In this document: positions 20,376 through 31,996 of the stretch, piece after piece
How the letters are laid out: each line of letters opens with the position of its first letter
How positions within the stretch are numbered: the stretch's first letter is position 1
Assembly (NCBI GenBank): GCA_944472135.2
Contig: OX235270.1
Span: forward strand, 146,707,632 to 146,771,631
From: Trichobilharzia regenti
Lineage: Eukaryota > Platyhelminthes > Trematoda > Strigeidida > Schistosomatidae
Direction of reading: 5' to 3'
Length of the DNA stretch: 64,000 bases
Translations under genes and position numbers: made by a program
Notes under the pieces: generated by a model
Seen by the model: the letters and a program-made list of their open reading frames with translations, nothing else
The model's database searches: none
Told to the model about the DNA's origin: nothing

Positions 20376-20900
20376 GCAGGGTATCTGTAAGTATAGTGTG
20401 TGCCTTGTGCCGTCTAAGTGCAAAGTACTGTTACAAGATTGGTAAGAGCCTGTACTTGAACTCACTCTTGCCGGTCAACCCCTTGAAGTTATTGATAAGT
20501 TTTTGTATCTGAATAGCTGTTTGTGCTGGCGGAGGGATGACGGATGTGATTTCCAACCGTATCATGAAATCAAGGGTGGCATACGTCAACTTGAGCCACC
20601 TCTGGCGTCATCGCGACATTAGCTTGTCTGTAAGAGGTCGATTGCACAATGCTTCGGTGCGGGTTGTCTTGCTCTACGCCTCTGAAACCTGACTTACCCA
20701 GCTGAAAATGTGTGGCGTGAGATGAAGGGTATTTGTGCTAGGTTATCATCAGTTGGTGCGTCACAACTCCCAGTTGGAGTCCGACAGATAGCTCCAATCG
20801 GTGACTCGGAACGCTATTAGATATGGCCAAGAATCGTAGTGAAGGGCGAACGTGCTGCAATTTCCTTCTTTCTTCCCTCTCGGACGATAATTGACCGATG
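20376..20900 (+). pseudogene. LINE-D (RTE-like) 3' end
   Basis: Decayed copy of the LINE 3' end at 51000-51775: agtgcaaagtactgttacaa, then SHLWRHRDISL-like and LLYASET-like peptides, ending atatggccaagaatcgtag and ttccttctttcttccctctc. Frameshifts and stops are frequent. Confidence 0.75.
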
Positions 20901-21558
20901 TTGTTTGCAGTTGTTGAGTATGACTGTTTTCCTTCCAGATGAAGTTCTTTATCCGTTCTCTGCACCTACACTTTTACTTTTAATCTATGTTGTTTTATTA
21001 TTATTGCGTAGCAAGTCATCTTGGCGCCGTATTTCACCAAAATTTTTCTGCGTTTAAATATCAACAATAGTAAGATTATCTGTCTAATCTTTGTCACTGG
21101 TGGATTCCAGGACACACATTTCGGCCGAGTATCACCACTGATACATGAACCTAACACTCATCACTTCATAAACCTTTCAAGGAGATCATATGCCGAAATG
21201 AGACGCATCGATTATCCACGAATATTTCGGTCGGACATCGCAAGAATAGAAAAATTATTCTAATTCATATTCGTCTCACAAAAAATGAATTGAGTCACAG
21301 TGGAAACACAGGCACACACACACACACAAACTCACTGACAATCAGGTTTATCTAGCTCACGAGTCCTAAAATAGTAGAGAGTACCGCAGTAATGAACCAG
21401 TAGTAGCTTATGATTTTTAGCAGATTTTCAGCCAATAATGACTCACGATCAAAAGAAAACCCCAGCGAAACAATAAATCTACTATGAATAAATTATTTCC
21501 TCCCAAAAACTACTAAATACTAACAGTACATATGTTATTTTCTTTTCTTTTTTTTCAG
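20901..21558 (+). other. Intron, no feature seen
   Basis: AT-rich intron with a (CA)n run near 21310 and a strong pyrimidine tract just before the exon at 21559. Short ORFs lack support. Confidence 0.5.
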
Positions 21559-21868
21559 TAGTAGACCGAAATCTTCAGAACAAGTGAAAACGTCTCATTT
21601 CTCACCTGGGGATCAGGACGAAGAAAAATTCACCGACTGTGATATTAACAGCCCTGAGAACTCAGCTGATTCAGTTGAGGCTAGAGTGAAAGCGCTTAAA
21701 CAAGCCAATCAGTATCTAAGATTGGAAGTAGAGAATGCCTGTAAAATGTTAAATTCAAGTGTACTAAATAAAAATAAAGTTGAAGATGAGTATTTGTCTA
21801 TGCCAAAAATAAAGTATTCCAATACACTTCAATTTGATACTGGAAATAATAATAATAATAAACACAAA
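21559..21868 (+). CDS. Coiled-coil protein, exon (103 codons)
   Basis: Acceptor cttttttttttcag ends at 21558; donor GTGAGT starts at 21869. One leading T completes the Ser codon from 18119, and the exon ends in phase 0. Protein SRPKSSEQVKTSHFSPGDQD, then acidic DEEKFTDCDINSPENSAD, then a short helix VEARVKALKQANQYLRLEVE and an Asn run from an AAT repeat. The AAT run is a plausible slippage site. Phase agreement with the exon at 17985 is good evidence that both are real. Confidence 0.82.
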
Positions 21869-22379
21869 GTGAGTCAGTCGTTCATATAAGCTGAATAGAT
21901 TGCCGTGATAAAATTTTCCATTTAATCATATACTTTAGACATTGACGTTATTCAGAAACCATGTCAACCAGAGTATTAATAACTTTTGTTTGAATTAATC
22001 TTCTGAATATTTTATGAAAAAGGATTGATGCTCTAAGGTGTGTTGTTGAGTCATTCAAAAGGCAGGATGAAAAGTGAACTAGTATTTAAACACATATATT
22101 CTAATGTACTGAAATAGCCTCGAATTATATCTTGTGCGATTAGTCATAAGAGCGCTACGCCTTAAATTACGCATTTATACGAAAATATACCTGTAACCGG
22201 TGTAAAAGGATTAAATCCGACTCATATAAGTGGTAAATTCATAAAAACCTATTGTCATAGCTATATTCAATAAGCGACCCGATTCTACTACTTTATCTAA
22301 GGAGTGCGAATAAAGCATATTGAATGACAGCAAATAAAATAAGAGATTGGGGTATTTCACCATGTAATTGTGGTAATCA
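21869..22379 (+). other. Intron, no feature seen
   Basis: AT-rich intronic sequence up to the start of LINE-A homology. Confidence 0.45.
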
Positions 22380-25045
22380 TAAAGTAGCTGGTGACATTAA
22401 AATACTAATGGGAAACATGAACGCCAAACTGGGACCAGACAACACAGGAAGGGAACTTATCATGGGTAGAGAAGCTCTCGGAGAGATGAATGAAAATGGA
22501 GAACTCTTCGCCGACTTCTGCGCCTTCAATGAACTAGTGATTGGTGACAGCGTATACAAACACAAAGATATCCACAAGGCTACATCGGTGTCACCAGATG
22601 AGCAAACCAAAAACCAAATTGACTTCATCTCAATCTCAAGGAAGTGGAGGCGCAGCCTACTGGACACAAAAGTAAGAAGGGGAGCAGACATTGGCTCAGA
22701 CCACTACCTCGTACAAGGGACAATCCAAATCAAATTAAAAGCTTTCAGGGAAACAGGAGCTGCAGATAGACCACAAGCCAAGTTCAACACTCAAAAACTG
22801 AAGGACCAGGCTACAAAGGACATCTTCATTGCAAACATCAGGGACAAAGCTGAGACACAAATCAACACTAGCGAAGAGATCGGCGTCGAAAAGCACTGAG
22901 ACAACTTGAAAACGGTGTGGAGTCAAACCTGCATGGAAGTTCTTGGCAGAAAGAAGATGCAGGACAAACAGTGGCTCACTATGGACACTTGGAAACTAAT
23001 AGAAGAGAGAGAGAGATAGTGAAACAAAAGATTATCCAGTGCACCGACGAGCAACAAAAACAGGAGTTGAATGCAAGCTACAATGCGCTGAACAAAAGAG
23101 TGAAGAAGAGCGCCAGGGAAGACAAAAGAAAATATTATGAAGCCATGTCAAGTGAAGCAGAACAAGCTACAGGCAAAGGAGACCTCGCCACACTCTACCA
23201 AACAACTAGGCACCTTTCCGGCAAAAGTTCGACACAGATTAAGTCAGTGAAGGATGACAATGGAAAGTCAATCACCAAAGAGGTGGAACAAAGAAAACAC
23301 TGGGCTGAAAACTTGAAAAGACTTCTAAATCGTCCGCCACCTACAACGCGCCCAACAATACCAACAACGGAAGCAGATCTACCAGTGAACATCGACACCC
23401 CCCAACGAATCAGAAGTCCTGAATGTAATCAAGGTGCTAAAAGCTGGAAAAGCAGCAGGACCAGATGGAATCCCAGCAGAACAAAGACAACAGCGGACTT
23501 TATGACCCCATTGCTAGAAAAGGTGTGGAAAGAGAGCAAGGTACCTGAGGATTGGAAAAAAGGATACCTATTCAAACTACCCAATAGAGGAGACTTAAGT
23601 CAATGCAAAAACTGGTGTGGAATTATGCTCCTGTCCATCCCAAGCAAAATACTAAGCCCCATCAACCTGGAGAGAATCAAACAAGCCAACCTGGATGAAA
23701 AACTCCGACCGGAACAAGCTGGATTCAGGAGAAACAAGTCATGTATTGGCCGGATCGCCACACTACGGATCATCATTGAACAAAGCTTGGAATGGCAGTC
23801 ACCTCTCTACCTCACTCAACTTCATCGACTTTGAAAAGGCCTTCGACAGCGTCGGTCGAGGGGTCTTTTGAAAAGTACTTCGCTACTACCAAGGGCTCCC
23901 ATCGACAATTATACATCTCATCCAACAGTTAGTTGTACGACAATGCTGCATGCCTCCAAGTAATCCACAACGGGAAACTTACGGAAGCCTTCGAAGTGAG
24001 GACGGGAGTGAGGCAAGCTGGCTGTCTACTATCGCCAATGATCTTCCTGATTGCAGTAGACTGGATAATGCGAAAGACAGCTAGCGGCCAATGAGGAAAC
24101 AGGCATAAAATGGACTCACACAATAATAGAACTTGGAGGATGTGGACTTCGCCGATGTGGCATATATGTCTGATTTCCCACAAACTGGAAGATATGCAAG
24201 TGGAAAGCAACAAGCTGGCACAAGAAGCATCCAGACAGGATAGGACTTCAAGTGAACATAGAGAAAACAGATGTAGGTGATGAGGATTCCTGCCCAACAC
24301 CAAGAGAAACAACAACAACAGACGACAGTCAGCCTGCATAAATGGGAGGAACCTGAAAGAAACAACCTCCTTCACCTACCCACCCACCTACATGGTAAGC
24401 ATCGTTTCAACTTCAGGCTGACGGAACTGACGAGGATATCAAAGCCAGAATCGGAAAAGCAAGACAACCTTTCATTACTCTTAAGTCTGTGTGGAGAACA
24501 ACAGCACACTGCATCAAAAATAAGATCCCGATTTTCAACTCCAATGTGAAGCCAGTCAGTGCTACTTAACATACGGATCAGAGACTTGCACTGTGCGTCA
24601 TGAAGAGCATCTCAAACAACCTACAGATCTTCATTAACAGTCATCTTCACTCAATACCACTCAAGATCAGATGGCCGGCCAGAAAATATCACCAACAGGG
24701 AGGGATCTCTGTCAATCAGCGAACCAACCATCACAGCAGGAACCGACTGTGAAACAAATAGGCAGGAAGAAATGGAGATGGATTGGCTGGCCATACGCTG
24801 AGGAAACCATCAAGTGAGTGACATCACTAGACAAGCCATTGCTCGAGTGGAACCAGGCCGAAAGGGAAGCGGGTGGCGAGTTGGTCGTGAATGCAAGTGT
24901 AGGTTGACTTGGAGGAGGTCATGTGAGGAGGAGATGAAAGCATGTGGGCAGACTTGGAGCGGAGTGAAAAAGTTGTCAGAAAACAGAAGGCAATGGAGAC
25001 TTGGGCGGCTGAAGCTTTATGTTCCTCTATGAATTGAAGGATATA
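22380..25045 (+). mobile_element. LINE-A (RTE-type), longest copy, decayed
   Basis: 5'-truncated LINE with endonuclease then reverse transcriptase. Endonuclease remnants at 22390-22740: KILMGNMNAKLGPDNTGRE, NQIDFISISRKWR, GADIGSDHYLV (catalytic Asp/His near the domain end). Linker ORF 22917-23834 is Lys/Glu-rich. Reverse-transcriptase pieces: an AGPDGIP motif in the alternate frame near 23460, PEQAGFRRNKSC at about 23715, and DFEKAFDSV at about 23830 followed by a stop. The 3' part (24060-25030) is the source sequence for the tails at 6094, 7642, 60269 and 61816. It ends in ataataataat repeats. Several frameshifts and stops make it inactive. It resembles the schistosome SR2/SR3-type RTE LINEs (inference). 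Confidence 0.9.
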
Positions 25046-25049
25046 ATAA

Positions 25050-25500
25050 TAATAAATAATAATAGTACACAAGCCAGTCAAATCGCTTAATTCGATACTT
25101 TGCAAACTGAAAGGTCCAACAGAAAATGGGGATAAAATTAATACCATTTACAAAATAAGTTGTATTTACTGTAACAGGCATTACATCAGCCAAAGTGAGC
25201 GTTCCCTTTGAATTAGAATCCAAGAACACAAATCAGCCGTGAAAAGAAACGATATATATTCTTTACTATCAATGCATATAGACAATTACGGACATCAATT
25301 TGATTGGGATAATGTCGAAATCTTAAACAGAGGAAACAACAAAAGTTCCAGGAAATTCCTAGAAGCCTGGTACTCAAACGAAAATGCAATCAACAAACGC
25401 GTTAATATAGACTAAACGTACCAACTAATAAAAAGTAAATCAGGTGACCAGAAAGTTTAAAATCCAAGTCAATAGAAAACTGTCAATGCATATGTAAAGA
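25050..25500 (+). pseudogene. PLE GIY-YIG endonuclease fragment
   Basis: The frame reads NTIYKISCIYCNRHYIS..SERSL, one TGA, then IRIQEHKSAVKRNDI ... HQFDWDNVEILNRGNNKSSR and KFLEAWYSNENAINKRVN, the endonuclease of a Penelope-like element. The Tyr-x-Ile..Tyr-Ile signature and the Arg-x-x-x-His motif region are visible. It directly follows LINE-A and is followed by a hammerhead-like stretch at about 25556-25610. Confidence 0.75.
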
Positions 25501-25620
25501 TGGTTACCGGGAGGCGCAAATATATCACTCCTGAAGAAATTTAAATCATTTCACTTTATGCTAAATATTGCGCTGATAGGGAATGCTGTCCAGAAGGACG
25601 ACGAAAGCTCCGCAACTAAA

Positions 25621-26227
25621 CCAACCAGCTCAGAGAACAGTATTAATTGCAAATTATGAATATGTATTATTATCTTTCCTAATTTTCCGATATTCAGTGT
25701 GTATTGTTATCTTGATGCTATTGAACTGTAATCCACTGATATTATGATTGATTCGATGTTATTCAAACGACAACACTAATGTTGTTAATAACACTAATTC
25801 ATTCATTCACTATTATGCATGGATATATAACTGTAGAACACGATTAAGGGTGGGTTATTGGAAAGAATATTCTTTTTTCACTAACCATTCTCTTGTAATC
25901 CGATTAATTCAATTTTGAACAATTTTTGCATTGAAGCGAAATCTCAATCTATTCAGACAATCCAGCGGTATTGTTAAAAAAGGGCAAAAGAAAGCTTCAA
26001 ATTAACAGGTCTTTTTCAGCTTCAGCTTTCAGTCTATGTTAACAATTAAAACCTATTCAGCGTTAGGGTATATTACTTTTTTTACTGCTAGTGATTAGGC
26101 TAGGAACTAACCAGACCCTCTCATATTAGTAACTTGGATCAAAGATGGCTTTGATTTACTATATAACACTTCTTACAGTTTTCGAGCATCTTATCATTTA
26201 CCACAACGTCGTTTCTCTATGTTTCAG
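25621..26227 (+). other. Intron, no gene seen
   Basis: AT-rich intron. A (TTCATTCA)-like run near 25800 and a pyrimidine tract before the exon at 26228. No gene seen. Confidence 0.45.
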
Positions 26228-26326
26228 GTAGAATTCTTCGATGAAACTGATGAATACCCTGAGTATGGTGATGAAAGTATAGTTGAACAAGAATCAAAAA
26301 CGGTTTGGCTTGAAAGAATTGAATCG
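26228..26326 (+). CDS. Coiled-coil protein, acidic exon (33 codons)
   Basis: Acceptor tatgtttcag ends at 26227; donor GTAAGG starts at 26327; phase 0 at both ends. Protein VEFFDETDEYPEYGDESIVE ... WLERIES, strongly acidic with several Tyr/Phe/Trp. It joins in frame to the exons on either side. A short interaction motif is possible but I recognise none. Confidence 0.72.
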
Positions 26327-26394
26327 GTAAGGATTACAATTAGAGTATAACACGTTTCCATGTTCTACTTATTCACCATGTTATGCTTCATCTG

Positions 26395-27080
26395 TCTGTC
26401 TCTCTATTTTCAACATAGAACTTTGCACCGATGTGCAGCAGTTCGGGTCGCCACACTTCACTTAGGACACACAAAGCAAGGGAAGAAAGTAAAAACAGAT
26501 TTCGAACCATAATCATAATTGTCTCCAGACATCGGTGTTTACCGTCCCGAGGACACCAACCACGAGGTCTACATCTTCCTATATGCATGGCTTAAACTAA
26601 CTGTTGTGGATTTTACTGACTGAAGGAACCATGTTTTGGCTTGTTAGCTCCTTTCCAAACTCATCGATCTCATATCAGCTAACATTGAGCGTGGTCTAGG
26701 AAGGCAATGGATGGCTAGGAATGCATCCGTAACACGTGTCCTAACCATCTCAATCAGTGTAACTTTACAACCTCGTCTATTGTTGATTTCCCCTCCTTAC
26801 CTAGCACTCCACTGATGCCTAACCTCAATATTACTCATTCTATTACCGCTATCAACTAACACGGGAGAGAGAACTCAGACACCTATGATCAAAGACAGCT
26901 AGCTAGGCTTTTCATGTCTTCCACTCTGAATGGTCACTAGTGACTCACAGTCAACCATAAAGGAGGACAGAGCGAACTTCTTCTGAGCAGTACACACGTC
27001 TCTTGGTCGACAGCTAGCCAGCCATTCAGCCAGCCGGACATCACGTCTACTAAGCCAGAGGCGATGTAAACTGGTTATGC
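26395..27080 (-). pseudogene. LINE-B (RTE-type) 3' end, minus strand
   Basis: Minus-strand LINE-B tail, very similar over its length to 13735-14440, with the same 3' end (cggtgcaaagttctatgttg) at the left. Many stops. Confidence 0.85.
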
Positions 27081-28085
27081 TACATACAGTATCAAGAACT
27101 TTTAAGTGAGTTTATAAAAGAAATTCCCCAATTAAAGCTGTCATCATTTTCCCTAAAGTCCAGAAGTTAATAAATGGAACAGAGCGATTCTAATCTTCCA
27201 CATGTACTGGAAATTTAATATATCTAATAGATGTATGAAAAAGTCAAGAAAGAACATACTTTTCTTTTATATCAAAAGCCGATAGACATGGAGTTAGTGT
27301 TCCTTTCTTGCAACAAAAGCAATAAAGTACGACAATCTAGAATGGTGGCCACAATGCAAACCTGACTGATAGAATTCATTCTGCACCAAAGAAAGGACTA
27401 GACACGTCACATCAGTTACTAGTGTCCAATCAAAGTACCGACTACAGTCATACAGGAGGTCAATCGTGAGCCCAAATAGCTCACTGGTGACGTCTCTGAC
27501 TGCTGGTAGCACTAGATGATGCTGGTTCGAATCTGAGAAGGGATATGAGTTCTTTCAAGATTGCAGATACGCCTAGCTGACGGACTGGTGATTGCCAACT
27601 AGCACGAAAACGAGGTCACGTAGGGCATTCTGCCGATTGCCGCCAACCATCTAACACTTACAATATAAATCCAACCTCCTACTGACGCCTAATATATTTT
27701 TCTCTGTTATACTTTAAAGAATGCAAATGTGATGATGTATATGATGAAGATCTCTACATGAATCCATAACCAATAATTTTAAGTTTCATACTGATTTCAC
27801 CGACTGCTTGGATTCACACAGTGCATGAAAAAATTCATAAACTTCTCTTCTGATATTGGGTAAACCATGTTTAGAGAAAGTTACCCGATAATTTTAAGGG
27901 TACTGACCATAAAAATGGTAGAAACTAGGAAAATCGCATCATCATCAAAGCGGAAGAGATCAAATATCCAAGTGACCTACAGCAACCACATGCTTACCAT
28001 CATATAATCCGAAAAGAAACGTGCTGGCTGTTTATTAGCTGACAAATTTGCGTGACAGAGAAGAATTCAGGTGTAAATGACGTGA
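27081..28085 (+). other. Intron with a decayed tRNA-like repeat
   Basis: Near 27484-27545 a tRNA-like fragment (gacgtctctgactgctggta, gctggttcgaatctgagaag) resembles one at 16540, probably a third SINE type. The rest is unremarkable AT-rich intron. Confidence 0.4.
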
Positions 28086-28089
28086 CATT

Positions 28090-28320
28090 GTTGTAGAAGA
28101 CACGCGGACTATGCATATGGTCTGAGATTTGATCCCCGGCTGACGTAATCATTCTTTTACCTCACTAAGCCAGTAATAAGACTGGTAAAGAGGGAAGGTT
28201 GGACTTGATGAAGCTAGCAACCTCGTAAAACATAAAACACCGAAAAGCTACCGAAATTTCAGTCCTCTAGCTTGAAGTCTCACGTTTCACTGGGAACTTA
28301 AAGAAGTAAAAGAGAAATAA
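28090..28320 (+). mobile_element. SINE-1, diverged
   Basis: B box gagatttgatccccggctga, body aagccagtaataagactggt and gtaaagagggaaggttgg, tail cacgtttcactgggaactta. The A-box half is largely lost. Confidence 0.65.
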
Positions 28321-28700
28321 CTCTAACAAAGTCGAATGAATATACACTCGAAAGGACTTGTTCAGATAGAGGCAAGGTAGGGTGTAATTAGAAAACGTTT
28401 GAAAGCGAAGTAAAATAATTCCCGCATTTCTGATCATCTTATCTCCGAAAGGACTACAAATTACTAGCAAAATACTCACTTCTCAATGTTTCTTCAGCAA
28501 TAGAATAGAATACATTTAAAAGTGTCGAGAAATATAACACCAAAACGACTGGCTTTCAGCTATTCGGGATGTGAAATGTGTGAATTCATCAACCTGGACA
28601 TATAAGATGCAGTTGAGAATAATAAGCTAGTCGAAGGTCAGTTATCCAGAACAATTTTCATCCGCCAAACTATGAACCACAGCTATACCTAAACATGAAG

Positions 28701-29024
28701 TCATCGTCTCCATACACTGGAGGTCTGATTCGAAGTAATTGAATGTGGTGTAGATTCAGTAGTGGAGTGACAGGAGGAACATTGAGGAGGCAATACGACA
28801 GAATGCAAAGTGGAATTAATTTGAGAAGTAGGTATGGGGGCGCCTTCAGTGTACTGGTCGTTATTGATAGTCGTTGAGGTGTTTGATGGTTGAGTCGTAC
28901 TAGAGTAACTGATGTTTTCTAATTGAGTGTCACTCCACATAAGTGTGTAGTCGAAAAGACAGTTGCTTGTGTGTGGTTTCACACATGACGTGTTTTGAGT
29001 CAGACTTATTTGGGTGAAAAACAC
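28701..29024 (-). other. Unidentified minus-strand ORF (107 codons)
   Basis: Ser/Thr/Asn-rich ORF (TQPSNTSTTINNDQ ... PPQCSSCHSTTESTPH). No splice or family signal that I recognise. It lies in the last intron of the coiled-coil gene on the opposite strand. It may be a transposon ORF1 piece or chance; I do not assign a function. Confidence 0.2.
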
Positions 29025-29778
29025 ACTACCTCCAGCTGTCGGTCAGTTCGCTGACATGAGATTTCGTAGATATCTTGTGTGGAATTTTCCGAATGACTTG
29101 ATTTCCCTACTTGAACACTGAAATCGACTGATGACATGGCGACATGTGAGTGCTTTACTTTGTGTAGTATGTTGCATAGCCTCTGGTTGGATTCGTGCTC
29201 CGCTTGGCCTGAACTGTAGTCAGTGGGAATGTTTACGAAGAATATCTTTGATCAGACACTCGGTAGTAACTAGCGTCATGCGTCTGGTCCTCTGTTCGGT
29301 GCCGACAGCATCCTATCAGTCAAGTCTGCAATATGACAACCATGCTAGATGGATCGCCATCAGTTGGCTGAGAGTCCAGTTTAGGTAAACATTGCGCAGG
29401 AAACTGTTTACACGTATATTCAGTCCTATTCAAACAAGTATAACTTACACTATTCTAAATTTGTTAGTTTAATGACTCTAAACTGATTAAAACTAGGCTG
29501 TTTATTTGAATTTCGTAAATCCCACTAGGCAATTGATTCGGTGCTACTGTCTAAAAAATCTAAAATTGGTCCAAAATGTAGTCGGTCTACCTTATTTTCC
29601 TTCTTTCAAACAACGGAAATTTTACTCACATTATTCTGTGTTTCTTAGTTCTCATGAAATCAATAAAAAACGCATTTATGTTTCCTCTGACAAAGTACAA
29701 TTTTCACTCTTGGTTTCCTTGAAAAATTCCACTTAAAAGTTTTACTCTTCTGTTTAATTTTACTGAAATTTCATCTAG
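29025..29778 (+). other. Intron, no feature seen
   Basis: Intronic sequence with short ORFs I cannot support, ending at acceptor tttcatctag. Confidence 0.4.
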
Positions 29779-30123
29779 ATATCACAAAAATTTCATGATA
29801 ACAACAACTACTGGTCGAGTAAACTAGAAAATATTGACAGAATGAAAAATTCTGGTCGAGATATTGTACAAAATACAGAGCGTCAAACAAATTCATCTAG
29901 AACAGTCAGTGGAAACACCGACAGAAAAATTAAGCCAACACGCCTTCATGATTCTAGCAGTGGAGTCGGTAACAGCAGTGGGCGTGTCAAATTAACAAAG
30001 CTGGAACCCATGGATTATCATGGAAAGTTCGGTGATAAATTTGCCAAGCCATCAAGTGCTTCTAAGCTGACTTCAATTCCAGTTAAACAGATGTCAACCT
30101 ATCGTGCTTCAAGAATAAAATAG
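29779..30123 (+). CDS. Coiled-coil protein, terminal exon (114 codons + stop)
   Basis: Acceptor tttcatctag ends at 29778, the frame continues in phase 0 and TAG closes at 30121-30123. Protein ISQKFHDNNNYWSSKLENID, then a basic Ser/Thr/Lys/Arg-rich tail (TDRKIKPTRLHDSSSG, VGNSSGRVKLTKLEPM, SASKLTSIPVKQMS) ending RASRIK. T-S-I-P at 30070-30081 in a basic serine-rich context resembles the SxIP motif that binds EB1-type microtubule plus-end proteins. That motif is short and occurs by chance, but with the upstream coiled coil a microtubule or centrosome role is a reasonable guess. It is the last exon: a polyadenylation signal follows 220 bp downstream. Confidence 0.82.
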   Translation: MSQKFHDNNNYWSSKLENIDRMKNSGRDIVQNTERQTNSSRTVSGNTDRKIKPTRLHDSSSGVGNSSGRVKLTKLEPMDYHGKFGDKFAKPSSASKLTSIPVKQMSTYRASRIK

Positions 30124-30342
30124 TCGAAATTTTACATGTTGTTGTATTCGTTAAGTTCCTTTCAAAGAAAAAGAAAAAATATTTCATAATTTTTGACACC
30201 TTTGATGCATTTTCAAAGAATAATTATGGATCACTAATAATAACTACTGTTTATAACTGTTTGTGACTACAGCGTGTAAATGAACTGTGTGACAATTTAT
30301 TATAAAACCGGTTACGCTGTAGCATTTTCTACCGTGAGTATA

Positions 30343-30348
30343 AATAAA
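30343..30348 (+). terminator. Polyadenylation signal of the coiled-coil gene
   Basis: AATAAA 220 bp after the stop codon in an AT-rich 3' UTR. Probable cleavage site shortly downstream. Confidence 0.6.
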
Positions 30349-30479
30349 CTCATGAGAACTACATGCAGAAACGTTTATTTCTGTGAGTAGTACAGCTACA
30401 CTTAAGTCATAAGATAAGGAATCTAGAGAATAGTTCAGCTATTGCACTACACGCAATTACACACAACCATACAATAGGA

Positions 30480-30725
30480 TCATACTCTGAGGAAAGCATC
30501 AAGGGAAATCCCTAGACAGGCTCTCAAGTAGATAGAACCCGAACGCGAAGCGGCGAGTTATCCGCCCGAGAGTGACTTGGAGGAAGTCATGTGAAGAGGA
30601 GATGAATCATGTGGCCGGATTTGTAGGCAGATGGAAACGTCGGCAGAGGACCGAACGCAGTGGAGAAGTTCGGCTGAGAATTTTTGTTCCTCTAGGAACT
30701 AAACGAAACAATACTACTACTAATA
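30480..30725 (+). mobile_element. LINE-A 3' remnant
   Basis: tactctgaggaaagcatcaa ... gagtgacttggaggaagtca ... gttcctctaggaactaaacg then ataataata: the last 240 bp of LINE-A, strongly diverged. Confidence 0.75.
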
Positions 30726-30739
30726 ATAATACAATAGGA

Positions 30740-31065
30740 TGGATAGGATAAGATGTCAGTTTTGTAATCCAATGTAAAAGAGTGGAGGGAGAGATTGATA
30801 ACAGAAGCTTTGTTTATCGAATCCACTGCAAACACGTGGAACAGAAATGACTCAGCATTTGTCCCACATATCTGGATAATCCTACTACCCATAGGACAGA
30901 TAGGAGAGAACGAAGAGAACTATAAAACTCAAGTTTCGAAGTAGTGTGATTATAAGTGGCGAAATGATTATGAAGAGTAATAAATTGTGTTGCAAACTTC
31001 GTCATCCAGTAAATAATGCCGTTTCACTCACTGTTCGATATATCTAATAAACAAACTAATATGGA
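30740..31065 (-). mobile_element. PLE 5' region and pLTR-like remnant
   Basis: agagattgataacagaagct and gtttatcgaatcc parallel the PLE segment near 9970 and 53430; the pLTR-like block gatatatctaataaacaaac ... ccagtaaataatgcc closes it. Non-coding. Confidence 0.55.
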
Positions 31066-31215
31066 AGTAACCTCTATCAAATATTTCCCTTTGATGGTGA
31101 TTGATGCTATTTTTGCTGCTATTGGTTGATTATCTTCATCACTTCCGGCTTCTTGATGTTCAACTACAGCCCTGTCTTCACTGAAAGCCTCTTCTGCCAG
31201 TTCTTCGGCTTTCGC
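31066..31215 (-). other. Possible minus-strand host exon or gene fragment
   Basis: On the minus strand an acceptor-like gtctcatgacttacag precedes AKAEELAEEAFSEDRAVVEH ... EDNQPIAAKIASITIKG, an acidic frame unlike the transposon families here. No good donor: GAG is followed by GTTACT, where PLE sequence begins. It may be an exon cut by the PLE or a chance frame. Function unknown. Confidence 0.25.
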
Positions 31216-31259
31216 CTGTAAGTCATGAGACATATATCATTTGCGAAATTCTGAATTTA

Positions 31260-31695
31260 TAGAGTCTTCTTATTGGTGGTAGAGCGTATTCCTGTCTCCT
31301 CGCTCCCCATGCACAGCGTTCCGCACAATCCAGTTCAACACAAAGAGGAACATAATCGATCATAATAAGCACCTTTGTCTTCCTCGCGTATTCACTGCAA
31401 ACGACTCACTGAGCTTTCAGTTGTGGACCACTTGACATATGCCATTCTCATATAATTGTTAGATGAGGTTGATGAAGATTTGGGGCACCCCCTATTGTTG
31501 AATTAGTTTTCAATTTACTTCGCAGTCAACTCTGTTACAGGTCTTTCTAAAGTTGATGAAAGTGAAGTAGATGTTTGACTGCCATTCTATGCTTTGCTCG
31601 ATGATGATGTGTAGAGTCGCAATTCGATCTGTATATGATTTGCTCTTCCCGAAACCAGCTTGTTGTGGTCAGGGTTCTGTTTCCGGTACGTCTTT
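31260..31695 (-). pseudogene. LINE-A reverse-transcriptase remnant
   Basis: The minus strand reads IATLHIIIEQSIEWQSNIYF and then FRKTCNRVD, where LINE-A has IATLRIIIEQSLEWQSPLYL and FEKAFDSV. Stops throughout; both ends truncated. Confidence 0.75.
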
Positions 31696-31724
31696 TACTC
31701 TCTCGGAATTATTTTATTCATCTT

Positions 31725-31915
31725 TTTTTCAAATTTTATTCCTTTGCATTCCATGTGGGACATATCGCTTCAAGTCTGAGCAAGCCTCACATTCAACCTT
31801 CTCTCCTTTTCGGACTTACAAGTGGCTAAGGGAAGTGAAGGTTCCCGCCGGCCGGAAACTGAACACATGAATACGTAAATGGTTGGGGAGCCTCCTACCG
31901 CTGAACCACAGGCAC
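31725..31915 (-). mobile_element. SINE-1-like, diverged, minus strand
   Basis: On the minus strand: gcctgtggttcagcggtagg (A-box-like), cagtttccggccggcgggaa, then the tail gcgatatgtcccacatggaa and aaaggaataaaa. Same architecture as SINE-1, highly diverged. Confidence 0.55.
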
Positions 31916-31996
31916 GTACGGATGACATTATACACAGTATTAATATTATCACTGCTGTCAAGGAAGTGCTATAGAGAAATCTGATATGTTTACTTA

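Noticed and set aside
29131..29388. 85-codon ORF starting like a secreted protein
   Set aside because: Leader-like start, but no splice context or conserved pattern, inside the last intron of the coiled-coil gene; not supported.
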